64,000 nt of DNA, from assembly GCA_001298575.1 (NCBI GenBank), contig LJCV01000251.1, positions 19,999 through 83,998 of the forward strand, written 5' to 3'. Every line of letters starts with the position of its first letter. The first letter of the stretch is position 1. Below the pieces are notes generated by a model. That model did not search any database, was not told the origin of the DNA, and worked only from the letters and a program-made list of their open reading frames with translations. This document shows, in pieces, positions 43,399-52,549 of this stretch. The position numbers were made by a program, and so were the translations under genes. The stretch comes from Actinobacteria bacterium OK074. GTDB taxonomy: Bacteria; Actinomycetota; Actinomycetes; Streptomycetales; Streptomycetaceae.

Positions 43399-44733
43399 TT
43401 ACTTCTTGGACGGGGACTTGGGCCGCTGCGGGCCGCCCTTGCGCTGTCCGGACTGGGCCTTGCTGCGGCCACCGGCGCCGGGCTGGGCGGCTGCCTTCTT
43501 GGCAGCGGGGGCGGGCTTGGCGTCCTGCGGCTCGTCGGACTTGGTCAGCGACGTCGGGGTGGCGTCGGAGACGGAGGACTCCGCCTCGTCCGACGCGGAA
43601 GCGGCCGCGTCGGAATCACCACCGGCCGTCTTCGCACCCGACTGGCGCTGGGCCTTGGTCTGCCGCTTGGGCTGCTGGCGCCGGGGAGCGGCCGGAGCAC
43701 CGGTCGTCGGCGTACCGTCCTCGGTCTCGGTGACCACCGCGGTCTCGCCCTTCACCACGGTGCCGTCGGCCTGGGCCGCCAGCCCCGCCTTGGTGAGGCT
43801 GTTGATGAACTTGCGCTCGAACTCATTGCGCTCGCGGCCCTTGGCGTAGATGGCCTTGACGATGGCCTTCTCGCCACGGGTGCGGGTCTTTCCGTGGTGC
43901 GTGACGTGCTTGGTCAGGCGCTCCAGGTACGACGCCTGGGCCTTGGAACCCGGGGTCGGGTTGTTGCGGATGACGTACATCTGCTGGCCCATGGTCCACA
44001 CGTTGGTGGTCAGCCAGTAGACGAGGACACCGACGGGGAAGTTGATGCCGAAGACGGCGAACATGACCGGGAAGACGTACATCAGCATCTTCTGCTGCTG
44101 CATGAACGGCGTCTTCACCGTGGTGTCGACGTTCTTCGTCATCAGCTGACGCTGCGTGTAGAACTGCGACCCCGACATCAGGACGATCATGATCGCGGTG
44201 ACCACACGGACATCGGTCAGCGTCGCGCCGAGCGCGCTGATCTTGTCACTGCTGTCGGTGAACTTCGCCGCGAGCGGGGCGCCGAAGATGTGCGCCTTGC
44301 GCGCGCTGTTCAGCAGCGAGTCGTTGATGACGCCGATCGTCGTGCCGGTCGCGATGCCGTTGAGCACGTGGTACAGGGCGAAGAAGAACGGGGACTGCGC
44401 CAGGATGGGAAGGCACGAGGAGAGCGGGTTGGTGCCCGACTCCTTGTACAGCTTCATCATCTCTTCGGACTGACGCTGCTTGTCGTTCTTGTAGCGCTCC
44501 TGGATCTTCTTCATCTCGGGCTGGAGCGTCTGCATCGCCCGGGTCGCCTTGATCTGCTTCACGAACAGCGGGATCAGGCAGATACGGATCAGGATCACCA
44601 GGGACACGATGGACAGGCCCCAGGCCCACCCCGTGTCCGGACCGAAGACCTTCCCGTACACCGCGTGGAACTGAACGATGACCCAGGAGACGGGTGTGGT
44701 GATGAAGCTGAAGAGGCTGGCAATCGTGTCCAC
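43399..44733 (-). CDS. yidC: Membrane protein insertase YidC
   Basis: 444 residues from GTG 44733 (AAGGAG upstream). Five hydrophobic segments are present: the first (about 5-25), then LSIVSLVILIRICLIPLF with the conserved Arg of the hydrophilic groove, and others near 110, 170 and 215. The charged cytoplasmic tail (about 275-444) is long, with Lys/Arg/Pro-rich repeats that can contact the ribosome. It inserts and folds inner-membrane proteins. Gram-positive-type YidC lacks the large periplasmic domain. Confidence 0.97.
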   Translation of the reverse strand: MDTIASLFSFITTPVSWVIVQFHAVYGKVFGPDTGWAWGLSIVSLVILIRICLIPLFVKQIKATRAMQTLQPEMKKIQERYKNDKQRQSEEMMKLYKESGTNPLSSCLPILAQSPFFFALYHVLNGIATGTTIGVINDSLLNSARKAHIFGAPLAAKFTDSSDKISALGATLTDVRVVTAIMIVLMSGSQFYTQRQLMTKNVDTTVKTPFMQQQKMLMYVFPVMFAVFGINFPVGVLVYWLTTNVWTMGQQMYVIRNNPTPGSKAQASYLERLTKHVTHHGKTRTRGEKAIVKAIYAKGRERNEFERKFINSLTKAGLAAQADGTVVKGETAVVTETEDGTPTTGAPAAPRRQQPKRQTKAQRQSGAKTAGGDSDAAASASDEAESSVSDATPTSLTKSDEPQDAKPAPAAKKAAAQPGAGGRSKAQSGQRKGGPQRPKSPSKK

Positions 44734-44736
44734 TAA

Positions 44737-45090
44737 TCATGCTCCTTGGGCATGGGACGGGGTCTCTGCGGCCGGGCCCGAAGGGGAGTGCCCCTCGGTG
44801 GCCGGGTCGGCGGCGGAGGGCCCGCCCTTGCGTGCTCGCCACGCACCACGCAGCATCTCGTGCCACCGCGGACGCCTGCGCGGCGGGACATGGTCCACAC
44901 CGCCGGGCGACCACGGATTGCACCGCAGAATCCGCCAGGCGGTGAGTGCCGTGCCCTTCACCGCGCCGTGCCGGTCGATGGCCGTGTAGCCGTAGTGGGA
45001 ACACGACGGGTAGTACTTGCACACCGGCCCGAGCAGCGGACTGATCGTCCACTGGTACAACTTGATCAACGCCAGCAGCGGGTACTTCAT
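44737..45090 (-). CDS. yidD: Membrane protein insertion efficiency factor YidD
   Basis: 117 residues. LYQWTISPLLGPVCKYYPSC and CSHYGYTAI are the haemolysin/DUF37 core with conserved cysteines; RILRCNPWSPGG completes it. The C-terminal 45 residues are a low-complexity extension. It helps YidC-dependent insertion. It overlaps rnpA by four bases and ends three bases before yidC. Confidence 0.96.
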   Translation of the reverse strand: MKYPLLALIKLYQWTISPLLGPVCKYYPSCSHYGYTAIDRHGAVKGTALTAWRILRCNPWSPGGVDHVPPRRRPRWHEMLRGAWRARKGGPSAADPATEGHSPSGPAAETPSHAQGA

Positions 45091-45458
45091 CGCGCGCCCC
45101 CTCCCAGCAGCCGCTCCAGAGCGGCATCCAGGTCTCGGGCCAGTTGTGCGTGGTCGGCGTCACCCGCTCCGGGCAACGCTCGTACGACTACCAGGCTACC
45201 GGCGGGCAGCAGGTCCACCCGGTCACGCATCAGGTGGCGGAGCCTGCGCTTCACCGTGTTGCGCACGACCGCCTTGCCGACGGCCTTGCTGACGACGAAA
45301 CCCGCACGCGTCGGGGGAGCGCTCTCCCCGGGCGCGTGCGGGTCCAAGTCACCGCTGCGAAAGTGGACAACGAGTAGCGGGCGTCCGGCCCTGCGTCCTC
45401 GGCGTACCGCGATCGCGAAGTCCTCGCGCCGCCTCAGCCGCTTCTCGGTGGGCAGCAC
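45087..45458 (-). CDS. rnpA: Ribonuclease P protein component
   Basis: 123 residues from GTG 45458. The RNR motif in VVRNTVKRRLRHLMR (about 67-81) and the N-terminal LPTEKRLRRREDF are signature elements. It binds the catalytic RNase P RNA (not in this window) to trim 5' leaders of tRNA precursors. It sits between rpmH and yidD in one operon. Confidence 0.97.
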   Translation of the reverse strand: MLPTEKRLRRREDFAIAVRRGRRAGRPLLVVHFRSGDLDPHAPGESAPPTRAGFVVSKAVGKAVVRNTVKRRLRHLMRDRVDLLPAGSLVVVRALPGAGDADHAQLARDLDAALERLLGGGAR

Positions 45459-45477
45459 GTCATGACCCTGTCCGCGA

Positions 45478-45615
45478 TCAGGCGGACAGGCGGGCGCGAC
45501 CCTTGCTACGGCGGGTCGCCAGGATGGCGCGGCCGGCGCGGGTGCGCATACGCAGCCGGAAGCCGTGGGTCTTCGCGCGACGACGGTTGTTCGGCTGGAA
45601 GGTGCGCTTGCTCAC
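45478..45615 (-). CDS. rpmH: Ribosomal protein bL34
   Basis: 45 residues from GTG 45615, complete family length: SKRTFQPNNRRRAKTHGFRL at the start and RKGRARLSA-like end. GGAG stands 7 bases before the start. The longer in-frame reading to 45765 has no support. It is first in the operon rpmH-rnpA-yidD-yidC-jag, transcribed away from dnaA. Confidence 0.97.
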   Translation of the reverse strand: MSKRTFQPNNRRRAKTHGFRLRMRTRAGRAILATRRSKGRARLSA

Positions 45616-45857
45616 TCGGGGGCTCCAGAAGTCATTCGATGGGTGGCGGGGTGTCGTCTGGCTGTCACCGTGCGCCCACGAGTAGCTCGTATCAACGCCC
45701 GAGTGCACCGCTTCCCGATCACCGAATGTGCCCTGGTCGGGACACTGAACGTGATCTGTGCCCATCGGAGGCAGGCGGCAGCAGCCATCGACAACTCGAC
45801 CTGGTTACGGTACGCGGGGCTACGCCATCCGGTCAAACCAGGGGTCACGGGGAGACA

Positions 45858-45878
45858 CTATCCACAGGCTGGGGACAA
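45858..45878. promoter_or_regulatory. Two DnaA boxes at the dnaA promoter
   Basis: CTATCCACA (45858-45866) and, inverted, TGGGGACAA (45870-45878). They lie just upstream of the promoter, suited to autoregulation by DnaA. Confidence 0.65.
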
Positions 45879-45882
45879 CAAC

Positions 45883-45912
45883 TTGAACCGCACGGGCCGC
45901 GCTGACTACCGT
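45883..45912 (+). promoter_or_regulatory. Candidate dnaA promoter
   Basis: TTGAAC (45883-45888), 18-base spacer, TACCGT (45907-45912), next to the two DnaA boxes. Confidence 0.5.
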
Positions 45913-46054
45913 GGCTGAACTCCGCTTCGTTCCTTCCCACTGTCCGCTTCTTCCCGATCCGCCCCACGCGAGGCCCTTATGGCCTGCGCACCGAGCTGAA
46001 CCCCAACCCGTCCCAGAACCACACGTTCGTGGGACCCGTGAGAGAGCGTGCCCT

Positions 46055-48157
46055 GTGGCTGACGTACCTGCCGATCTTGCCGCAGTGTGGCCACGAGTCC
46101 TGGAACAGCTTCTCGGTGACAGCCGCGGGCAGGGCGTGGAGACGAAGGACGAGCACTGGATCAGGCGCTGCCAGCCGCTGGCACTGGTCGCCGACACCGC
46201 ACTGCTCGCCGTACCGAACGAATTTGCGAAGGGCGTCCTCGAAGGCCGTCTCGCGCCGATCGTCAGCGAGACCCTCAGCCGCGAGTGCGGTCGGCCGATC
46301 CGCATCGCGATCACCGTCGACTCCTCCGCCGAGTCCCCGCCCCCCTCCACGCCGCCACGCTACGAGGACTCCGAACTCCCCACTGCCCCGGGCCAGTCCA
46401 CCGGCCGGGACGCCTACGACAGCCCGAACCGCCCCGCGTACGAGAGCGCCTCCCGCGACCCGTACGAGTCCGCGGCCCGTGAGCCCTACGACAACAAGGC
46501 GCGCGACGGCTACGACGGCCAGTCCCGGGACCCGTACGACAGTCCCAACCGCGACGGCGGCCACGACGCCCCGCCCCGCGACGGCTACGACGGCCGCGCC
46601 CGCGATCCGTACGAAAGTCAGACCAGTCAGATCAGGGACAACCGCGACCCCTACGAGGGGTACGGCCGGCACCGCGCCGACGACCACCGCTCCGGCGGCC
46701 GTCCCGAGCACCTCGCGGGCGGCGGGCCCGGCGACCAGCTCCCGCACCCGCGCGCCGACCAGCTGCCCACCGCCCGTCCCGCCTACCCGGGTGAGTACCA
46801 GCGCCCCGAGCCCGGCGCCTGGCCGCGCACCGACCGGGACGACTACGGCTGGCAGCAGCAGCGCCTCGGCTACCCCGACCGCGACCCGTACGCGACGCCG
46901 TCGTCCGCCCAGGACTACGCACGCCCGCCGTACGAGCAGCAGCGCCCCGACTACGACGGCGGCCCGCGCGGCGACTTCGAGCAGCAGCGCCAGGACTACG
47001 ACCAGCGGCCCGACCGCCGCGAGCTGTCCGAGCCGCCGCACCGCGGTGGGGGCATGTCCAACTCCGGCGCCCCCGGCCCGCTGGCCGCGAAGCCCGCACC
47101 CGCCTCCGGACCGGGCGGCGAACCGACCGCGCGGCTGAACCCGAAGTACCTCTTCGACACCTTCGTCATCGGCGCCTCCAACCGCTTCGCCCACGCCGCC
47201 GCCGTCGCCGTCGCCGAGGCGCCCGCCAAGGCGTACAACCCGCTCTTCATCTACGGCGAGTCGGGCCTCGGCAAGACGCACCTGCTGCACGCGATCGGGC
47301 ACTACGCGCGCAGCCTCTACCCGGGCACGCGTGTGCGATATGTGAGTTCGGAGGAGTTCACCAACGAGTTCATCAACTCCATCCGCGACGGCAAGGGCGA
47401 CAGCTTCCGCAAGCGCTACCGCGAGATGGACATCCTGCTCGTCGACGACATCCAGTTCCTGGCGGACAAGGAGTCGACGCAGGAGGAGTTCTTCCACACC
47501 TTCAACACGCTCCACAACGCCAACAAACAGATCGTGCTCTCCAGCGACCGGCCGCCCAAGCAGCTGGTCACCCTGGAGGACCGGCTGCGCAACCGCTTCG
47601 AGTGGGGCCTGATCACCGACGTCCAGCCGCCCGAGCTGGAGACCCGTATCGCGATCCTCCGCAAGAAGGCGGTACAGGAGCAGCTCAACGCCCCGCCGGA
47701 GGTACTGGAGTTCATCGCCTCCCGCATCTCGCGCAACATCCGCGAGCTGGAGGGGGCGCTGATCCGGGTGACGGCGTTCGCGTCGCTCAACCGGCAGCCG
47801 GTGGACCTCGGTCTGACGGAGATCGTCCTCAAGGACCTCATCCCCGGCGGCGAGGACTCCGCGCCGGACATCACCGCCGGCGCCATCATGGCCGCCACCG
47901 CCGACTACTTCGGCCTCACCGTCGAAGACCTCTGCGGCACCTCCCGCGGGCGTGCCCTGGTGACGGCCCGGCAGATCGCCATGTACCTGTGCCGCGAGCT
48001 CACGGACCTCTCCCTGCCGAAGATCGGCGCCCAGTTCGGCGGTCGCGACCACACCACGGTCATGCACGCCGACCGGAAGATCCGCAATCTGATGGCCGAG
48101 CGCCGCTCCATCTACAACCAGGTCACGGAGCTCACCAACCGCATCAAGAACGGCTGA
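46055..48157 (+). CDS. dnaA: Chromosomal replication initiator protein DnaA
   Basis: 700 residues from GTG 46055 (GAGAGAG upstream), unusually long (E. coli 467). Domain I (1-90) mediates oligomerisation. Domain II (about 91-360) is a disordered Asp/Tyr/Pro/Arg-rich linker with degenerate RDPYDSPNRDG-like repeats, densest at about 118-202. Domain III (about 361-580) has Walker A GESGLGKTHLLH (401-408 GESGLGKT) and Walker B LLVDDIQFLA. Domain IV has the box-binding helix GGRDHTTVMHADRKI. It opens oriC and loads helicase. Confidence 0.98.
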   Translation: MADVPADLAAVWPRVLEQLLGDSRGQGVETKDEHWIRRCQPLALVADTALLAVPNEFAKGVLEGRLAPIVSETLSRECGRPIRIAITVDSSAESPPPSTPPRYEDSELPTAPGQSTGRDAYDSPNRPAYESASRDPYESAAREPYDNKARDGYDGQSRDPYDSPNRDGGHDAPPRDGYDGRARDPYESQTSQIRDNRDPYEGYGRHRADDHRSGGRPEHLAGGGPGDQLPHPRADQLPTARPAYPGEYQRPEPGAWPRTDRDDYGWQQQRLGYPDRDPYATPSSAQDYARPPYEQQRPDYDGGPRGDFEQQRQDYDQRPDRRELSEPPHRGGGMSNSGAPGPLAAKPAPASGPGGEPTARLNPKYLFDTFVIGASNRFAHAAAVAVAEAPAKAYNPLFIYGESGLGKTHLLHAIGHYARSLYPGTRVRYVSSEEFTNEFINSIRDGKGDSFRKRYREMDILLVDDIQFLADKESTQEEFFHTFNTLHNANKQIVLSSDRPPKQLVTLEDRLRNRFEWGLITDVQPPELETRIAILRKKAVQEQLNAPPEVLEFIASRISRNIRELEGALIRVTAFASLNRQPVDLGLTEIVLKDLIPGGEDSAPDITAGAIMAATADYFGLTVEDLCGTSRGRALVTARQIAMYLCRELTDLSLPKIGAQFGGRDHTTVMHADRKIRNLMAERRSIYNQVTELTNRIKNG

Positions 48158-49191
48158 CTCGCCTCCGCGACGGCCGCCGCCTCGCCAAGCACGCATCCAT
48201 AAGCCGCACAGAGGCCGTTCAAACCTCGCCGAGGGCGCTCCTGGGATCTCTTCCCGGGGGCGCCCTCGTTCGCGTGCCCAGCCTTCGCTCAGGGCCCTTC
48301 GCTCAGGCCCCGCACGGCTCAGGAATGCCTCTCGAAGCCCCGTACCGCCCCGCCGAACCCTCTGCGCGCACCCGCACGCCCCGCCACCCCCGTTGCCCCG
48401 CCGACACCTGCTGTTCGAATGCGGGCCGGGTTACGGCCACTCTCCACAGATTCCGTAGATTTCTTCCCTCCACAGGGTGGGGACTGCGAAGTTGTCCCAG
48501 GCGGTGTCCACAGGCTTCGGCCCGGCAGAGGATCATGGCAGTTCAGGGGGTTGTGGATTCGTGGACGAAGGTCGTCCACAGGCTGTGGACAAAGAAATGA
48601 TCCACAACCTGTGTACGGAGTTGTCCACCGGCAACCCACAGCCCGGGCCGCGTTGTCCCCAGCGATCGGCGAGTTCTCCACACCTCTGTCCACTGTTCGG
48701 CAACGCGACGCGCGCCGTCACCGTGTCGAGTGAAAGAGGTCACACGAAGGTGCCGGGTTGGCCTGTGGGAAAGGCGGGTAAAACTGGGGACGCCGCTGGG
48801 GAGAAGTCGGCCCGGCCTGTGCATGGAGTGTGCAGAACTTTCCGTTCTCCACAGAGAGCCCTGGTTATCCACGGGCTCCGCCCACAGGCCCGGTGGACAA
48901 AATTTCCGCCCTGACCTGGGAAAACGGAGTTATCCACGGTATCCACAGGCCCTACTACTACTGACAACCGGAGAGAGCCTGAAAGTCGTTTCGAAGCGGG
49001 TCCTGTGCACAACTCGCTCCGAGCACCCCGACCGCCCCTCGTCACGACTTGACCCCGAGAGGCTCCTACTGTCAGTGGTGTGCGTCAGACTGTTCCCCGG
49101 TGTCCTTCCCATCACTGGGGCCGATGACACCGAGTCAGACGACTAAGGCCAGGCAGGGCGACAAGCGCCGGCAACAGCAGGAGGCGGCAAC
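48158..49191. other. oriC: oriC: chromosomal origin with about 18 DnaA boxes
   Basis: The dnaA-dnaN spacer, 1034 bp. Boxes run from 48440 to 48947 on both strands, among them the consensus TTGTCCACA (inverted, 48584-48592), TCGTCCACA (48572), TGATCCACA (48598), TTGTCCACC (48621 and inverted 48892), TTCTCCACA (48674, 48845), TTATCCACG (48865, 48930), GTATCCACA (48939) and GTGTCCACA (48504). Weaker ones lie at 48440, 48466, 48552, 48653, 48686 and 48764. There is no AT-rich unwinding element as distinct as in E. coli. The first 260 bp carry only the dnaA terminator, and the last 240 bp contain no boxes. Confidence 0.93.
48230..48268 (+). terminator. dnaA terminator
   Basis: CGAGGGCGC / GCGCCCTCG outer stem, with an inner TGGGA / TCCC pairing in the 21-base interval; 73 bp after the dnaA stop. 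Confidence 0.65.
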
Positions 49192-50322
49192 GTGAAGATC
49201 CGGGTGGAACGCGACGTACTCGCGGAGGCAGTGGCCTGGGCGGCACGCAGCCTCCCGGCCCGTCCGCCGGCTCCGGTCCTCGCGGGCCTGCTGCTGAAGG
49301 CGGAAGAGGGCCAGCTCAGCCTCTCCAGCTTCGACTACGAGGTCTCCGCACGCGTGTCGGTGGAGACGGAGGTCGACGAGGAGGGCACGGTGCTCGTCTC
49401 CGGCCGCCTGCTCGCCGACATCTGCCGGGCGCTGCCGAACCGTCCGGTGGAGATTTCCACAGACGGTGTACGGGCCACGGTGGTCTGCGGCTCCTCCCGG
49501 TTCACGCTCCACACACTGCCTGTGGAGGAGTACCCGGCACTGCCGCAGATGCCGAACGCGACGGGCACGGTCCCCGGTGAGGTCTTCGCCGCCGCGGCCG
49601 CCCAGGTCGCCATCGCCGCGGGCCGCGACGACACGCTCCCGGTGCTGACCGGTGTCCGCATCGAGATCGAGGGCGACACCGTCACGCTGGCGTCCACCGA
49701 CCGCTACCGCTTCGCGGTCCGTGAGTTCCTGTGGAAGCCGGAGAACCCGGACACGTCCGCGGTGGCCCTGGTGCCCGCCAAGACGCTCCTGGACACCGCC
49801 AAGGCGCTCACGAGCGGCGACAGCGTCACCCTGGCGCTGTCCGGCGGAGGCTCCGGCGAGGGCCTGATCGGCTTCGAGGGCGCGGGACGGCGTACGACCA
49901 CTCGCCTGCTGGAGGGCGACCTCCCGAAGTACCGCTCGCTGTTCCCGACGGAGTTCAACTCGGTGGCCGTCATCGAGACCGCCCCCTTCGTGGAGGCCGT
50001 CAAGCGTGTGGCCCTGGTCGCCGAGCGGAACACCCCGGTGCGGCTCTCCTTCGAGCAGGGCGTGCTGATCCTGGAGGCCGGTTCCAGCGACGACGCACAG
50101 GCTGTGGAGCGGGTCGACGCCCAACTGGAGGGCGACGACGTCTCGATCGCCTTCAACCCCACGTTCCTGCTGGACGGCCTGAGCGCGATCGACTCCCCGG
50201 TGGCGCAGCTGGCGTTCACGACGGCCACCAAGCCGGCGCTGCTCAGTGGCAAGCCCGCGCTCGACGCCGAGGCGGACGAGGCGTACAAGTACCTGATCAT
50301 GCCGGTGCGCCTGAGCGGCTGA
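49192..50322 (+). CDS. dnaN: DNA polymerase III beta subunit (sliding clamp)
   Basis: 376 residues from GTG 49192 (CAGGAGGCGG upstream). Three repeated clamp domains are visible (about 1-120, 125-250, 255-376). Typical segments are LLLKAEEGQLSLSSFDYEVS, LPVLTGVRIEIEGDTVTLAS TDRYR region (about 150-172) and the C-terminal YLIMPVRL. The ring dimer tethers polymerase to DNA and binds many partners. Position directly after oriC is universal in this group. Confidence 0.98.
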   Translation: MKIRVERDVLAEAVAWAARSLPARPPAPVLAGLLLKAEEGQLSLSSFDYEVSARVSVETEVDEEGTVLVSGRLLADICRALPNRPVEISTDGVRATVVCGSSRFTLHTLPVEEYPALPQMPNATGTVPGEVFAAAAAQVAIAAGRDDTLPVLTGVRIEIEGDTVTLASTDRYRFAVREFLWKPENPDTSAVALVPAKTLLDTAKALTSGDSVTLALSGGGSGEGLIGFEGAGRRTTTRLLEGDLPKYRSLFPTEFNSVAVIETAPFVEAVKRVALVAERNTPVRLSFEQGVLILEAGSSDDAQAVERVDAQLEGDDVSIAFNPTFLLDGLSAIDSPVAQLAFTTATKPALLSGKPALDAEADEAYKYLIMPVRLSG

Positions 50323-50507
50323 GCCGCCGACGGTTATCCACAGCCCGTGGATGTCCGGTGGCGGACCGGCCCCGTCGGCTGAATCCCCAGGTGAGGGTGT
50401 ACGTATGAGCGCGTATGCCCACAGGTGTGCGTGAGCGTCCGGGTTTAGGCTCGGACATGGGTACGAAAGTGCCCCTCATGCCACACAGCAACCTAAAGGA
50501 ACCACTG

Positions 50508-51383
50508 ATGGAGCTCGGTCTCGTCGGCCTCGGCAAGATGGGCGGCAACATGCGCGAGCGGATCCGCCGCGCGGGCCACACCGTCGTCGGATACGACCGC
50601 AACCCGGAACTCGCCGACGTCCACAGCCTCGAAGAGTTGGTCGGCAGCCTCACCGGCCCCCGCGTGGTCTGGGTCATGGTGCCGGCCGGTGCCGCGACCC
50701 AGTCGACCGTCGACGAACTGGCGGGGCTCCTGGAGCCCGGCGACGTCGTCGTGGACGGCGGGAACTCGCGCTGGACGGACGACGAGCGGCACGCGGCGGA
50801 ACTGGCGGCCAAGGGCATCGGTTTCGTCGACTGCGGTGTCTCCGGCGGCGTCTGGGGCCTGGAGAACGGCTACGCGCTGATGTACGGCGGCGCGGCCGAG
50901 GACATCGCGAAGGTCGAGCCGGTGTTCGAGGCGCTGAAGCCGAAGGGCGAGTTCGGCGCCGTGCACGCGGGCAAGGTCGGCGCGGGCCACTTCTCGAAGA
51001 TGGTCCACAACGGCATCGAGTACGCGATGATGCAGGCGTACGCCGAGGGCTGGGAACTGCTGGAGAAGGTCGACTCGGTCACGGACGTGCGCGAGGTCTA
51101 CCGGTCCTGGCAGGAGGGCACGGTCATCCGTTCCTGGCTGCTGGATTTGGCGGTCAACGCGCTGGACGAGGACGAGCACCTCAAGGAGCTGAAGGGCTTC
51201 GCCCAGGACTCCGGCGAGGGCCGCTGGACGGTGGAGGCGGCGATCGACCACGCGGTGCCGCTGCCGGCGATCACCGCGTCGCTGTTCGCGCGGTTCGCCT
51301 CCCGCCAGGACGACTCGCCACAGATGAAGATGATCGCGGCGCTGCGCAACCAGTTCGGCGGCCACGCGGTCGAGAAGAAGTAG
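50508..51383 (+). CDS. gnd: 6-phosphogluconate dehydrogenase, decarboxylating (short GndA-type)
   Basis: 291 residues from ATG 50508 (AAAGGAACC upstream), the short form. The N-terminal Rossmann motif is GLVGLGKMGGNM. DGGNSRWTDD, GVSGGVWGLENGYALM and the catalytic-lysine segment VGAGHFSKMVHNGIEYAMMQ (about 165-184) define the family. It oxidises 6-phosphogluconate to ribulose-5-phosphate; short forms of this kind often prefer NAD. Its position between dnaN and recF is typical of actinobacteria. Confidence 0.96.
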   Translation: MELGLVGLGKMGGNMRERIRRAGHTVVGYDRNPELADVHSLEELVGSLTGPRVVWVMVPAGAATQSTVDELAGLLEPGDVVVDGGNSRWTDDERHAAELAAKGIGFVDCGVSGGVWGLENGYALMYGGAAEDIAKVEPVFEALKPKGEFGAVHAGKVGAGHFSKMVHNGIEYAMMQAYAEGWELLEKVDSVTDVREVYRSWQEGTVIRSWLLDLAVNALDEDEHLKELKGFAQDSGEGRWTVEAAIDHAVPLPAITASLFARFASRQDDSPQMKMIAALRNQFGGHAVEKK

Positions 51384-51427
51384 CGGTCGGGAAGAAGCAG
51401 GGAACTCGGGGAGGTCGGCGTACGACC

Positions 51428-52549
51428 ATGCATGTCACGCATTTGTCGCTGGCCGACTTCCGTTCGTACGCCCGGGCCGAGGTTCCGCTCGACCCGGGCG
51501 TCACCGTGTTCGTGGGGCCCAACGGACAGGGCAAGACCAACCTCGTCGAGGCGGTCGGCTATCTCGCCACCCTCGGCAGCCACCGGGTCTCCTCGGACGC
51601 GCCCCTGGTGCGGATGGGCGCCGAACGCGCGGTGGTCCGGGCGCAGGTCCGGCAGGGCGAGCGGCAGCAGCTGGTGGAGCTGGAGCTGAACCCCGGCCGC
51701 GCCAACCGGGCCCGCATCAACCGCTCTTCGCAGGTCAGGCCGAGGGACGTGCTGGGCATCGTACGGACGGTGCTGTTCGCGCCGGAGGACCTCGCGCTGG
51801 TCAAGGGGGATCCCGGGGAGCGGCGGCGGTTCCTGGACGAACTGGTGACGGCGCGTTCGCCGCGCATGGCCGGGGTGCGCTCCGACTACGAGCGGGTGCT
51901 CAAGCAGCGCAACACCCTGCTGAAGACGGCGGCGATGGCGCGGCGGCACGGCGGCCGGTCCATGGACATGTCGACGCTGGACGTGTGGGACCAGCATCTC
52001 GCGCGCGTGGGCGCCGAACTGCTGGCCCAGCGGCTCGACCTGGTGGCCGCGTTGCAGCCGCTGGCCGACAAGGCGTACGAGCAACTGGCGCCCGGCGGCG
52101 GGCCGGTGGCGCTGGAGTACAAGCCGTCGGCGCCCGGTGAGGCACACACGCGCGAGGAGCTGTTCGAGCAGCTGATGGCGGCCCTCGTCGACGTCCGCAA
52201 ACAGGAGATCGAACGCGGTGTCACTCTTATAGGGCCGCACCGAGACGATGTGGTTCTCAAACTCGGTCAGCTGCCCGCCAAGGGGTACGCCTCCCACGGC
52301 GAGTCCTGGTCCTACGCGCTGGCGCTGCGGCTGGCCTCGTACGACCTCCTGCGGGCCGAGGGCAACGAGCCGGTGCTCGTCCTGGACGACGTCTTCGCCG
52401 AACTGGACGCCCGGCGCCGGGAACGGCTCGCGGAGTTGGTGGCCCCCGGCGAGCAGGTGCTGGTCACCGCGGCGGTCGACGACGACGTACCGGGCGTACT
52501 GGCGGGAGCGCGGTACGCGGTGGCGGACGGGACGGTGGAGCGCGCGTGA
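51428..52549 (+). CDS. recF: DNA replication/repair protein RecF
   Basis: 373 residues. Walker A GPNGQGKTNLVEA (GPNGQGKT at 30-37), the ABC-type signature in SYALALRLASYDLLR, and the Walker B LVLDDVFAELD near residue 320. RecF binds gapped DNA and, with RecO and RecR, loads RecA at ssDNA gaps. It overlaps the next gene by four bases (GTGA). Confidence 0.97.
   Translation: MHVTHLSLADFRSYARAEVPLDPGVTVFVGPNGQGKTNLVEAVGYLATLGSHRVSSDAPLVRMGAERAVVRAQVRQGERQQLVELELNPGRANRARINRSSQVRPRDVLGIVRTVLFAPEDLALVKGDPGERRRFLDELVTARSPRMAGVRSDYERVLKQRNTLLKTAAMARRHGGRSMDMSTLDVWDQHLARVGAELLAQRLDLVAALQPLADKAYEQLAPGGGPVALEYKPSAPGEAHTREELFEQLMAALVDVRKQEIERGVTLIGPHRDDVVLKLGQLPAKGYASHGESWSYALALRLASYDLLRAEGNEPVLVLDDVFAELDARRRERLAELVAPGEQVLVTAAVDDDVPGVLAGARYAVADGTVERA

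Larger units (their letters stand above)
45616..46054. other. 439-bp rpmH-dnaA divergent spacer
   Basis: It contains the dnaA promoter and DnaA boxes described separately. No RNA gene or coding pattern is seen. The 142 bp between the dnaA promoter and start form a long untranslated leader. Confidence 0.6.

Noticed and set aside
48440..48947. Second origin-like element at dnaB or parA
   Set aside because: The DnaA-box groups at 11.2 kb and 41.6 kb have too few boxes and no second dnaA-dnaN-type context, so only the 48.4-48.9 kb array is called oriC.
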